Made by a program: the position numbers and the translations under genes
NCBI RefSeq assembly: GCF_018143015.1
Contig: NC_054743.1
Coordinates: 41,868,922-41,932,921, forward strand
Reading direction: 5' to 3'
Source: Lytechinus variegatus
Taxonomy: Eukaryota; Echinodermata; Echinoidea; Temnopleuroida; Toxopneustidae
Length of the DNA stretch: 64,000 bases
Shown: positions 1 to 10,963 of the stretch, one piece after another
How positions within the stretch are numbered: position 1 is the first letter of the stretch
How the letters are laid out: every line of letters starts with the position of its first letter
Notes under the pieces: model-generated
Seen by the model: only the letters and a program-made list of their open reading frames with translations
What the model was told of the DNA's origin: nothing
The model's database searches: none

Positions 1-250
1 GATTCCTCCAACATGGTCTAAGTTCATTGACCCTAAATGACCTTTGACCTTGGTCATGTGACATGAAACTCTGATAGGATGTTCAGTAATACTTGATTAA
101 CCTTATGGCCAAGTTTTATTAACTAGGTCCATATACTTTCTAAGTTGTGACGTCATTTCAAAAACTTAACCTCAGGTTAAGATTTGATGTTGACGCCGCC
201 GTCGGAAAAGCGGCGCCTATAGTCTCACTTTGCTTCGCAGGTGAGACAAA
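1..250 (-). repeat. Inverted copy of the ~160-bp repeat with a DR1 motif
   Basis: Reverse-complement match to the array at about 21775-22800. It has the same leader (a GTCTCA...GTGAGACTATAGG...GCCGC stretch), the same AACCTGAGGTTAAG palindrome, and one perfect direct repeat, AGGTCA-A-AGGTCA, on the minus strand at 38-50. It lies in an HTATSF1 intron and its outer end is cut by the window edge. Confidence 0.85.
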
Positions 251-1234
251 AATGAAGGGCAGTAATTAGATCCTTATGGGATAAATCGATCACCCATGGG
301 ACAAACAAAGAGAAACTGATTTTATGAAATTGCATCATAAATAAAATTGTAGGAAAAACTTTTGCATTGTCATGTGTCGTACGGGACATTGCAAAAAATA
401 TGTTCGGAAAAATCAGGGCTGCCCCCATTATGGATCATGAAAATGTTGTAGATATTATTTGGAACCATCAATGATATATTATTCTATTGACCTGCAATAT
501 TTTCAATCTTCTCTTGCTTTGCAAATAATTGTTTCAGGCGGTGTTTGTACTTGACTATTCAATGAGCAAAATTATTGAAAATTTAAAATTCCATTGTTCC
601 CCCAATTAAAACTATATCTGTCTTCACTTTTGGTTAAAACTCATAATTTTCATAAAATTTAGGTATCATAGTAAAATATTACACTACTTATGACTTATTG
701 AAAGCATGTTGAAATTTATGATATTTTTGAAGTTCTAGTGTGGAATTGCCCTTGTTGAACTTTCTATGGGGACCCTTAAATTGGCAAACGTGCTTCAAAA
801 TGGCTGATTTTATGGACAACTCTCCATTTGTTTTGTACACAAATTTTCAGATTTTCATCATTATCTTCCAAATAGCATCTTGCCTCTTTCTGAGCACCAC
901 ATATGTCATGGGAAAATATAATTCACACCACATATGTCAAGGGCAGGAGGAGATAATGTGAAATATGTAAAGTAAAGGGGAAAATCTGGAAAATTGTGTA
1001 TTTTGTTTGTTAAGCAAAGTTCCTCCTATGTATTATTATCCGCTGCATATTTTGCTTAACTAAATTCCTCCTACATGTATGTATCATTATCTGCAAATTC
1101 AACTCTATATCTGTCAGTGATGAAATATTACTTTACATCTTGAAAAAAGAAAAAACGACTGGCTGTTTAAGTTTTGGTATTGATTTCAAAATATGCTCTG
1201 CTGTGTTTGAGAGCATCATGGAGAAAACACTTAC
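251..1234. other. HTATSF1 intron sequence, no further feature seen
   Basis: AT-rich intron downstream of the sixth coding exon. I see no RNA gene, no other exon and no clear repeat. The 740-961 plus-strand ORF has no recognisable protein content. Confidence 0.5.
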
Positions 1235-1324
1235 ATCAAATATGAGAACCTTCTTGACCTCGCCGTACCTAGAACATTCTGATGTGACATCGTCTTTGAT
1301 GTCATTGATCAGCATGGCATCTTC
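1235..1324 (-). CDS. HTATSF1: HTATSF1 homologue, sixth coding exon (UHM helix and strand)
   Basis: Thirty codons, EDAMLINDIKDDVTSECSRY then GEVKKVLIFD, matching the first helix and second strand of the human UHM. Acceptor GTTACAG at 1330-1325, donor GTAAGT at 1234-1229, phase 0 at both ends. The coding region continues left of the window. Confidence 0.93.
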
Positions 1325-4300
1325 CTGTAACATTAACAAACAAGAAGACACGGATCAGAATACAAAAACTACTGCAACAACAGTAACTAAAATGAAATCC
1401 TTATAAAGCAACAAAATAAAAAATAATGATGTTGCTGATGATGATTATGATGATGAAGATGATAATGATGATGATGGTGATGATGGTAATAATTGTGATG
1501 GTAAAACAAATGATGATGATGATGGTGATAATTATGATGATGATGATGATTGATGAAGATGATGATGATGGTGGTGGTAATGATTGTGATGGTACTATAA
1601 ATGATGATGATCATAATGATGGTGATGATACTGATAATGATGGTGATGATGATGATAATGATGATGATGATAATGATGGTGATGATGATGATGCTGATAA
1701 TGAAGATGATGATAATGAGGATGATGATAATGAGGATGATTGTGGTGGTACTATGTCATGATGATGATGATATTAATGATGATGATGATCAGCATGTTAA
1801 TGATGAAGATGATTTCCAAGATGATTGAATTATTGTAGTTGTGACTGATCAATAATTAAGAATTTATAATATAAATCATATTGTGACATCACATCCCATG
1901 CAGAGAAAAATAAAAACAGACCAAATACAAGATCAAAACACAAAACCACATAAAGTACTCCAGACAAACACACACACACACAAAAGACAGAAAGAAAAGG
2001 AAGTGTCAGGTGGCCTTTAACCATACCATCCTGCATTTCTAAATTCAATTTGCCATCTACCCCTTTCAGAAGAAAGAGAAGTCTCCCAGTCAAATTGGGT
2101 CTGTTTACACTCAATTAATTGCACATCTCAAGAATGTAGTCATTAAATACCAGGTCTCATCCACCTTTCATATTTGGCATTCAGGGTGTGCTTGTGCATG
2201 GTGAAGAGGTACATACAGAATAGGCATATGGGTCATACATGGTATAAATTTATTAGTATACATCATTATAATCTTAGAAGCTAATTAATATTACATATTT
2301 GTATCATCAACTGTTTGCTTTCTGTCATGTACATGAGGGTAAAGTAAACACAGGAGGTAGACAACTTAAAAAGTCAAGCCCTCGTAAAATGGTACATTTG
2401 TGCCTTTCTTCATTGATCAAGTGGGTGCAATCCACTCCGTCTTCAACTTAAGAATTTTTAAAACCTGACTGAAAAATTACATACGTTGGGGGAGAATAAT
2501 TCACATGGATATGACAAGTATAATGTAAGTAATGAGGAAGAATTAAACCTACTCATCTGTATAAAAAAAGCATGATGAAAATTAAGTTGATCAATAACAG
2601 TACACGGTACTAAAACTAAGCAAGACTAATAAGAACCAGAAAATACCACATGAAGCTTTCGCAGACAATATATGAAAAGGGATGTAACATACGCATGTTT
2701 GTTTTCTGCTGCAAATCAATAAATGCATAGTGCATTTACCTGTCACCACCAGCAATAGATACTTTGATAGAATAGGTGGAACCAGCACCATCAACAATGG
2801 GACCGGTCCACGAGGAATTGGGTGCGTGGTGTAGGGTGTCTGGTTCGGTACACCCGATACTAGGCGTTTCACTAGCATCTAGACCAGTGACAGCCTCTAG
2901 ACTTGGTCCAACAGCAGTTTGGGATATTTTTTAAATAGAAGGTCCTGGGTATTGTTTTTATAAAGATTTATTATAAAGAATGCACTATTTCTACAAGTTC
3001 ACTATCAGCCAATAAGATTGAAGGATTTCAGTAGCTTTTCACTGTTATTATTGCAAATTTGTTATTGAGACAAGTCTTTATGAAACATGCACCTGGAAAA
3101 TTTATATAAACCAAGAAAAGTTCCCTTTCTGTACTTGGTCCTACATTTTCATGAGTTTGGTTAGAACTGGTGTGAAAATCTAAAGGATTGCTCAGAAGAG
3201 AAAATAAAGAGAAGCATACATGTACAGAACTTAATTTCGGATCTTTGTGAACTGTGCCTGACACAAGCTATTGGCAAATAGTGCAGTAACGTTGACCAAC
3301 CTTCAGGCAGGACAGGCCTTACAGCAGTTTTACAAGTCGGGGTAGAAATACATTATTTTTAATAAGCCTGTTCACGGTTGTAAACTGCACACAAGCAGAA
3401 AAAAGTCATTTGAGATAAACCATGAAGGTGGCTTTCAATTTCACTGACATAGGCATTTGTGATTATATGATTATTCATGTATTCTTTTCAAAATATTCAT
3501 TTTATCACATCCAAGCTGAAGAGTAATAAATAGAGCCTTCATAATCACTGGTATTTGACAGTACTTAGCCTAAACAATGGTCAAATGTGCCAAAGGCAGA
3601 CAATAAAACAGATTTCCAAACTTTATCCCTGATGTACTATTCTAGTAATCTGGTCTATACAATGCCTTTTGTTCTTAGAATTTGAATACTCTACCAGTAA
3701 AGCTTATGCAACATCTACATTTGAAAATGATAGTGCTTATCCTAATGAAAAGTCACAAAGGTCATTTGAGAAATGTTGATCATGAGCTAACCGTGAACTG
3801 GCTTATTACAGGGATTGGTATGAAAAAATTGAATTTTTCTTACTCACTGAATAATCTAATCTCAAAATCTACCCCTCACACATATATTTTTTTGGGGGGA
3901 AGGGGTATCAGTGGCCAAAAAGAGGTTTGAAATATAATGAAGAGAGATTCACACTGTTATTAATAGCAGTGGGAAATAGCCCCCCCCCCCCACCCCCGAT
4001 CATGAAAACACTAAATGGTATCTTGCATTCTAAATTCTTGATTTTTCTTTAAGTAATATTTTTCTTAACATGACTTCACAGACATTGTTTAAGATACTGT
4101 AAAACTTTTCAACATATGTACAATACTTGTGTTTACAATGTAGTTAGTTATCTTTCTATTAAATTCTACAGAACCTAATAAAAAGCATTTAAAATTTTAG
4201 AATATGATACCAAGCAAGAATAAAATTTCATAGTATTAAATTTGAATGCAATCTCTCTCATTTTTTTCTTTGTGTGCAACTGTACAAATAATCAATGATT

Positions 4301-7300
4301 TGTACAAACAACTGGTACAACAGACTACAATCTGAGCTGATTTTTCCACCATATGTGTATCACGTTGCTAGGCGATGAGTGATGCACCGTGGGATTCTGA
4401 AGTATAGCCACACTTTTCTCTTTTCCTTTCCTCTTTCCCAAACATCTCCTACTGCCATACAAGTTCCTACTAAAGGTTAGATTGCCCTCATTTCTCCTAC
4501 TCTAAAGAGCATCTTTCAAGCATGCTTTTTAATGCATGCATTGGAGTTTCAATTTCTTTCAGGACAATATTTTTTCAGAAAAAATGTATATTCTTAAAAA
4601 TATCGTTCATATATTACTTTGTGACATTTTGCTTTACTTGTTTTTGGATCACTGTTAAACATATGTCAATATTTTAAAATCCAATATATCTATTTTTTAG
4701 TATTTTAATTAACAAGTGGGTACAATAATTAAAGTTGATCATTTTCAATAATTCATTCGAAAATGATTATGTGGGAAACTGCTACAATACTGTAAGTATT
4801 TTCAAGAGCTTTTGAGATTAAAATCTCTAAATACTTCTCTAAAGTCCCCCCATCACTTCCTTCTCTTTCTTATACTTTTTCTTTTACTCTCGCCTCTACA
4901 TCTCATCTATACACCCACTCTTCTGTTAAATTCTCACTCAGTTTGTCTGTCTGTCCACCGGTCTGTCTGTCTGCCTGTCTGTCTCTCTCCTCTTACTCAA
5001 TTATAACTGTATATCATACAAATCATAATTCTTTGTATGAAACAAAAAACTCATGCTCTCTACCCCTCTCCCCCTCTCTTCCTATGTCTGTACCTCTCCC
5101 TCATGGACCTACATGTATCTGTCATTCTTCCAGAGTAACTAGTCTACTCCTGAAAGCCAAGAGAACACTGGCCGATGATTGGTTAATCCTGACCTCTGAC
5201 CCCACTCAAATTGTCACTAATCTCATGTTGCAGGGATTGAATTGCAGAGGGAAAACTGTCAGGGGTGTGCGAATCTTGTACAGCGACGATTGACATCCCA
5301 AAAGTGCATTAAAAGCCTTATAGAGTTTGGTTTCTCATCAACTTGAGATCATGAAAGCATGTATCGAGCAACAGCGGTAATCCATATATAGAACATCAAA
5401 AGGTAAAAATCAGAGATAAAAGAATTCAATCTGCCATTTTTTTCTTTCAGCTCTTAAATTCAGAAAAAGCATGGTAATATCTAAATATTGCTTGATAAAG
5501 CTTCATTCAGAACGAGCAAATATGATAACAAACAAAACATAATATTAAATAATACAGAATACAGGATGTACTGTAATATTTATACAGTGCCCTTTTCTCA
5601 AAAAAATACAAATAGCTTTACAGTGAAACAAAAAAATGAATGCTACAAAACATATTAGAAAAAAAGAGAGAGAATGAAAAATACAAGAAGACCAATGAAA
5701 GACCAATGCTGGCCAAATACACAAATAGACAGAAATACAATCAATCAGTCACTCCCACACTCAATCATATAAAAATGGGAGAAAAAGGATTAAATCAGTA
5801 ACTTGAATTGAAAAAAGCCCCCCCCCAAAAAAAAAAAAAATTATGAAACTAGCAAAAAAAAAAAAAAAATTGGCATACATCAGAAGAGACTCACATCAAC
5901 AACTTCCTTGCTTTATTCTTATACATTTGTCTAATATGCATAATATATAAATAATGATATAAGTGGTCAATTCATGAACAAACAAAATAGATGTTGAATA
6001 ACTGGATTAATAAGCGACAAAATAAACAATAAAATAGGTGAATAAAACAAATGTATGAATACATACTAGAAAGATTGCTGGAAGAAAAACATTAATAAAA
6101 TAATATTTTAATGAATGAATTCATCAGCAAATAAATTAGTAAAAGAATTAATATGCATTAATAAATGAATGCATACATAACTGTAAATATTAATGAATAT
6201 ATGAAATTACCTCAAATTCATTTGGATGGAAGACATGTTTCAGAATGATAACCTGCTCATTTCTTTTCCTCTGTGGAAACTTCTTCTCTGGCCTCCAGTC
6301 CAGAAGCCTGCAAAGAAGAAACGAGATAAGGATATAGTTCTTAACCCAAGCCAGAATTAAATTTTTTTTTTTAATTCAGAAAATTTTTAAATTGCAATAT
6401 CAACTGCCTACATTTAGGTAGAATAAGTAACCTGAAAAGTTTTCATAAAAGTACAAATTTAATGTGGATTTCAGGTTTAAAACTCATTATTATGCAAAGA
6501 TTTAGGAAAACTTTCTGCTTGCAGTCTTTATATTCACTTGTCACCATTGAATAATTCATAAATAAATGTTTCATTTTAATAAAACTGATAAAATTGCAAG
6601 CTACTGTTTGAAAATCTATAATGTTCTAGTTGATCATGAACATGTATGATAGGAACTCAAAACCTAATGAAAATTCTTTTTGAAGTTGTTCCGAGCATTT
6701 CAATGATTATCATAAATACGTGTATGTGTGTGCGTGTCAATTACATAGACTTTGGGTCGGAAATTCTCTGAAGTCATAAATTCAACACCAATTATCATTC
6801 TTTGTTCAGGTAGAAGATATTATATGTTCAAGAAAGTAACACAGGTTCATGTAACACAAGCGTGTCTGCTCATGGACACAAGAGGGAGCTATTTCATTTC
6901 TCAGCTCTGATTTATCAGCTTGAGCAGGAGCCAGGGAAATGAGTTCAAAACGATCTCACAAAAATGCCAACAAGTAAAAACTCTGGATCAAATCACCCAC
7001 TCAAATTCATGATCAAAAGATATTGTGAAACTATGAATCCAAATAACAAGATATTAATAGCCTGCCTTGTCTACTCTTCAGGGTGGAGGCAAAGAAATTA
7101 CAAAAATATGACAAATCTCAGAAGTATTTTTGCTGAAAATATACAATAGTTGTTTTTATCATTTCATTTCCTCTTAACAAAGTAAAATCTATAATAGAAT
7201 GCCTTAAATTACATTGCTAAAATTACACATGGACTTTAATTACATAAAAACAAGAATATGAAATAATAACTTACTTTTCTTGAATTTTTCCTTTCTTTTT

Positions 7301-10300
7301 CTTGTTGGGCTTCTTTTTCTTCTTCATATCTGGTTTATAGTCTCCTTTGAGGGTAAAGGTCGCGACCTCTACATGGATCTTGTGACCTCTGATCTCTGAT
7401 TCATCCAGTAGCTGGATAGCAAGGTCAACAGACTCTCTCTGTGAACAACAAAATAAATGAGTTGGATAACACTTTACACTTTTATGGGTTGGGAGTGGGG
7501 GTTGAGGTAGAGGTATAATGTCGGACACCAGATATTACAGTTGACGTGAAGAGACACATACTTTTGTCATTCTTCTATTGTTCTAATAATCTTATTACAA
7601 ACCTTAGAAATCACCAAATTTTTTTCCACAATGCTAAAAATACGCAAATGAGGACAATGTAATTTTCAAAAGATTAAGGTCTAACTGGGGGATCTCATTT
7701 AAATTTCTCATAATTCAAAGGTGTGAGATATCATTTTCAAGGCAGGTAAAAAAAAAATCCCTAGATTCCAAATCTTTTTGGGTAGCCCCCCCCCAACCCT
7801 CTCCCTCTTTGGACTTAAACATCACTAAAATGGCATTTAAAAAAATGTCAATTCAATTTCAATTCAAAAATGGTCTTTATTGATAATCAAACATGTTAAC
7901 AATCATACATGTAAAAACAGCAAAAGCTGGAAAGATCATGCTTACAAGTTGGTTTTGGCACATTATTAAAAAATGGTCAAAATGTCCATCACATTGTTTG
8001 CTTATTACAGATATTGTGCAGTGGAAAACAAAGAACACACACCTGCATGTACATGATGTAAGCAACAGGATTCAACTCTGATCTCTTCAACTGCAGTGAG
8101 CAGTACATTCTTTCTCCTGCAATTTTTTTAAATTCTGGTCAAACCATTTTCCTCAAATGTTGAAGAATGTGTCCATGCACTCACCTTGAGATAGCAGCAC
8201 CTGCCATCTCCTTTAGGTCTGCCCTGGTCATCCATGTAGAGCTTGATCTTAGGTTTCTCGGTATCCTCCTCCAGCATGATGATACCACACTTGGCCATCA
8301 GCTCCTGGAATTCCTCGAGGGTGATATCGTCTGGAAGTCCACTCACATAGACATTGGTGTTCTTGGTGGGGTCGACTTCAAACCAGCCTGAAGGAAGACA
8401 GGTGAAATCATATAGATGAATAGGGATTGGCAACATTTCCAGAGGTTCATCAAGGGAAATATTTCAAATTCAAATTTTTATATGGCAACATGAAGTTCCT
8501 CAAAGGAAATGCCATTTGGAAGGCCACTCACAAAGACATTGGAGTTCTTTAAAGGGGTTAACTTCAGAATTGACATGGCTACTCATAATCAGCTTTTTAC
8601 AACAAAAAAATAATGCAACCATTATCATTGTTTGAGCCACAGCTACTTGTAATACAGGAACTTGCATTCTGTGAGATAATTTCCATTAAAATTCATGATT
8701 TCATGCCTGTTGTAAATAACAATTTTGTGACAAGCTTGCTCTTAGCCAATCATATTGTCTCAATTTCTTCAATAGCCTTCAATCATTGAAAGCAAATTCG
8801 TTTCCTAAATCAGGATCCAAATCCTTCATATCTATCCTGGATCCAAAATACTTTCACTTTAAAACCGAAACTACATGCAACATTGATCCTCAGAATACAA
8901 TAATTCCAGAAGGAACTACATGTATTTTGAAGGAGAAAATCAATTGATACAGTCATGACCATCAAAATCAAGAAGATACTTACTTTTTTGCTCCGCTTTC
9001 CTCTTCATCTGCATCTTCTGGTACCTATAAATCATCTGGGGTTGTTGATCTACCTTCCCCTCCCCGTCTCCTTTGGCTTCCTCCTGACTTCCTGGAGGAG
9101 TGTCTTCGCCCACTCCTGCAGATGTTGAGGATACTGTTCCTTGAGCTGTTGCTGCTGAGGATTGAGATGCTGATGATGAAGACTGTGAATTGGCTTGGCT
9201 GTCTGCAGTAGTCTCCTCGGTTGTTACACCATAGCTGGCTTGGTAAGAGGCAATGAAGTTTTCATCCACCTTTGAATGAGAAAATAATTTGATGTTAAAA
9301 AAAAAATTTCCATGAAGATTTCTGAGATCTTCTTCCTAAACTACTTTCCGTTTTCAAGCATATGAATGTAAAATTATCTTTATAAAGCAATGTATAGATT
9401 CATGAATGCAGCAAGATATCATTCCTTCCATCCATAACAGCCAAGAAATAGATACAAATTAACTAAGAAATTTAGAAAAATAGGAACATTCTTAGATTCC
9501 CTATTCAATCAATGCCACAGACAATTTTCACAAAAATATGAACTCATGGTTAAAATTGACAATTTTCCTTTCCCCCAAATAGGAATATTCCTATCTTATA
9601 CAGTCACTTGGCAGGCATCAGATACTAAAGTACGAAAGATTTGCTGAAAATAATCCAAGAAAAGAATGTATTACATTTCTAGTAAATAATATATAAAATA
9701 ATTATTTCATTTCAATTCTTAGGTAACTTTACCAAATCAATAACAGAATACAATAGTTCTAAACCCAATTTTGTTAAACAAAAACAAGTGCATAAAAACA
9801 AATATCAAGGGGGTAACTATGATCATTGAATTTCAAAAGGATTTTTTTGTTTTAATTTGAAAATTCTTCCAGAGCAACAAGACCTTGGGCCGATTGCATG
9901 AAAGGGTCTTTCCAAGGACCGTCTTTCGTGTCGCCCATCTTTTATGATACGCTATAAGCGGGGTGTTTCTTAAATTTATGATAAAAAATAAGATTCGTTA
10001 GCTTGTTCTTAAATCAAATTTTATACAATTTCATGATATATTACATCATTTTATGAACAAATATTTTGTTTATTTTAACGGACGAATAGAATATGTTTGC
10101 AGATGATTGGTTTAAAATGCGTTTCACATGGCGCATCATAAAAGATGGGCGACACGAAAGATGGTCCTTGCAAAGACCCTTTCGTGCAATCGGCCCCTGG
10201 TGTTTAAAGTAAAAGTTTTTAACAAATAAATAAACACACTCTCTAAAACTCAAATTAAAAAGAACTCATCGGGCGATTCCAACTTTATGGTTTGAAATTG

Positions 10301-10958
10301 AACTTTTTGGTTTTGGCGTTGGGTTGATTTCTACATAAGCACAGCACAAAACTTAATCATGAAGCTGGTCTTTAATCAAGTCTTACTATGTGTTAGATGA
10401 GCTACCTATCAATAACGTGATTTTATCATTCAGATAATTTTCTGAATTTACAATATGTATTGGCACTACAAAAGGCAATCTGAATTACAATGAATGCTTC
10501 CAACAACACCACCACCATCACCAAATATGAAAGTAGGCCTATGCCTGAAACCCATAAAGCTGCACTATATCAGGGGCTGTTTCATAAAGCTGTTTGTAAG
10601 ATAAGAGTGACTTTACGAACGACTGGTATTCCTTTCTTTTGGCAAATGGTATACACCATTGGCGATTGTTGAGCGTGTAAGAAAGGTTCACCAGTCGTTC
10701 TTAAAGTCGCTCTTAACTTACGAACAGCTTTAATATGAAACAGCCCCCATGGATGTTATAACAAAGATTTCAATGTCATATAAATCTTACCCTTGGAAAC
10801 CATGCCTGTTTCTCTGGGTCCCATTCATACATGGTTCCATCGTTGGGATCTGTGTAGATATACCCGTTGTCTCGTTTCCATTGCTCCTCCTGTTCCAATT
10901 TCAGTTGGTATTCAAAATCCTCTGCTTCGGGTCCGGGATCCATTTTGGCCCCATCCAT
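1235..10958 (-). CDS. HTATSF1: HTATSF1 (Tat-SF1) homologue, 5' six coding exons; 3' end outside window
   Basis: Nuclear RNA-binding factor; in other animals it joins the U2 snRNP through its UHM domain binding SF3B1 and has been linked to transcription elongation. Coding exons on the minus strand run 10958-10791, 9269-8984, 8387-8185, 7438-7275, 6307-6211 and 1324-1235, all with GT/AG borders and compatible phases, giving 336 residues so far. Order: an acidic N-terminus, the YEWDPEKQAWFP motif (residues about 44-55), a Ser/Gln/Thr-rich linker, RRM1 (about 162-250, with VYVSGLP as RNP2 and KGDGRCCYL as RNP1), a Lys-rich linker, the LDWRPE motif, and the first half of RRM2/UHM (QVIILKHVF to KKVLIFD). 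This order matches human HTATSF1 closely. The next expected segment (RHPDG...) and acidic tail lie left of base 1. The start ATG at 10958 is a choice: another ATG follows five codons later, and the frame is open upstream. Confidence 0.93.
1421..1828 (+). repeat. Imperfect (GAT)n trinucleotide microsatellite
   Basis: About 400 bp of GAT/AAT/GGT triplets in intron 5 of HTATSF1. The long frames of Met/Ile or Asp repeats and their antisense His-rich frames come from this simple sequence and are not genes. Confidence 0.97.
1829..6210. other. Rest of HTATSF1 intron 5
   Basis: Holds a short CA tract (1969-1984), a poly-C run (3980-3996), a CTGT-rich tract (4940-4990), pyrimidine tracts, two A-rich runs near 5826 and 5855, and AT-rich sequence of LINE or SINE-tail appearance at 5575-5780. 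Two protein-like open stretches of unknown nature (2741-2930 minus, 5133-5293 plus) are listed as findings. No confirmed exon. Confidence 0.5.
2946..3107. repeat. Short interspersed repeat, probable foldback remnant (pair of 53928-54078)
   Basis: Contains a block resembling ATCAGCCA...AAGGATTTCAGTAGCTTTT.ACTGTTATT...AAATTTGTTAT, which recurs at about 53986-54060. Both copies are bounded by CTGGGTA-type and GTTTCATA/TATGAAAC-type ends. Related AT-rich foldbacks with a CATTTCATAAA end occur at 42332-42470. Confidence 0.5.
6211..6307 (-). CDS. HTATSF1: HTATSF1 homologue, fifth coding exon (start of UHM/RRM2)
   Basis: Encodes LLDWRPEKKFPQRKRNEQ and VIILKHVFHPNEFE. The LDWRPE motif and the first beta strand of the second RRM/UHM are clear. 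Acceptor TTTGCAG, donor GAG then GTAATT; the exon is 97 bp and its phases fit both neighbours. Confidence 0.93.
6308..7274. other. HTATSF1 intron 4
   Basis: AT-rich sequence with no recognisable element. The 6964-7149 ORF shows nothing protein-like. Confidence 0.5.
7275..7438 (-). CDS. HTATSF1: HTATSF1 homologue, fourth coding exon (end of RRM1, Lys-rich linker)
   Basis: Continues exactly from CCYLK with RESVDLAIQLLDESEIRGH and HVEVA, the conserved end of RRM1. A run of Lys residues follows, as in the human protein. The exon ends two bases into a Lys codon at GTAAGT. Confidence 0.94.
7439..8184. other. HTATSF1 intron 3
   Basis: Includes a poly-C/poly-A patch (7745-7800) and a TCAATTTCAATTCAAAAATGG block followed by a TTTATTGATAATCAAACATG stretch at about 7850-7900. 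The latter resembles the tail of an interspersed retroelement, like the TTCAATTCAA block near 55480. No exon seen. Confidence 0.4.
8185..8387 (-). CDS. HTATSF1: HTATSF1 homologue, third coding exon (RRM1 core)
   Basis: Encodes WFEVDPTKNTNVYVSGLP onward through KGDGRCCYLK. Both RNP motifs of the first RNA-recognition motif are visible. Acceptor is CTTCCTTCAG; donor is AAG then GTGAGT, phase 0. Confidence 0.95.
8388..8983. other. HTATSF1 intron 2
   Basis: AT-rich; positions 8490-8570 look like a decayed partial copy of the RRM1 exon (antisense words such as CTCAAAGGAAATGCCATTTGGAAG against the exon's CTCGAGGGTGATATCGTCTGGAAG, followed in both by a CCACTCACA...GACATTGG.GTTCTT block). No other feature. 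Confidence 0.45.
8984..9269 (-). CDS. HTATSF1: HTATSF1 homologue, second coding exon
   Basis: Starts in phase 0 with VDENFIASYQASYG, matching the human TEDFIATYQANYG segment. It then has a Ser/Thr/Gln/Ala-rich low-complexity linker and a basic KRKAEQK end. It ends with one base of a split Ser codon at a GTAAGT donor. Confidence 0.92.
9897..10196. repeat. Foldback element with ~60-bp arms
   Basis: Left arm begins GGGCCGATTGCATGAAAGGG and runs to the CATCTTTTATGATAC block at about 9954. The right arm is its inverted copy, ending CCCTTTCGTGCAATCGGCCC. The arms differ at only a few bases; the middle is AT-rich and non-coding. It looks like a miniature inverted-repeat transposable element (MITE) in an HTATSF1 intron. 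Confidence 0.9.
10574..10746. repeat. Foldback MITE, GTTTCATAAAGC family, copy 1
   Basis: Left end GGGCTGTTTCATAAAGC, then a stretch related to AAGAGTGACTTTACGAACGA and CTGGT. The right half is the inverted version, ending TATGAAACAGCCC. The same family recurs at 35961, 44774 and 44952. Confidence 0.88.
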
Positions 10959-10963
10959 CTCGG
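10791..10963 (-). CDS. HTATSF1: HTATSF1 homologue, first coding exon
   Basis: Encodes residues 1-56 from ATG at 10958-10956; the short piece 10963-10959 would be 5' UTR. It holds the acidic, Glu/Gln-rich N-terminus and the conserved YEWDPEKQAWFPR segment. The donor reads AGG then GTAAGA, in phase 0. The acceptor (TTGTGAAG) lacks a good pyrimidine tract, so the 5' edge is uncertain. Confidence 0.85.

Noticed and set aside
1387-1828. Met/Asp- and His-rich ORFs across the GAT tract
   Set aside because: Open in every frame because of the triplet repeat; no conserved residues, start context or splice logic.
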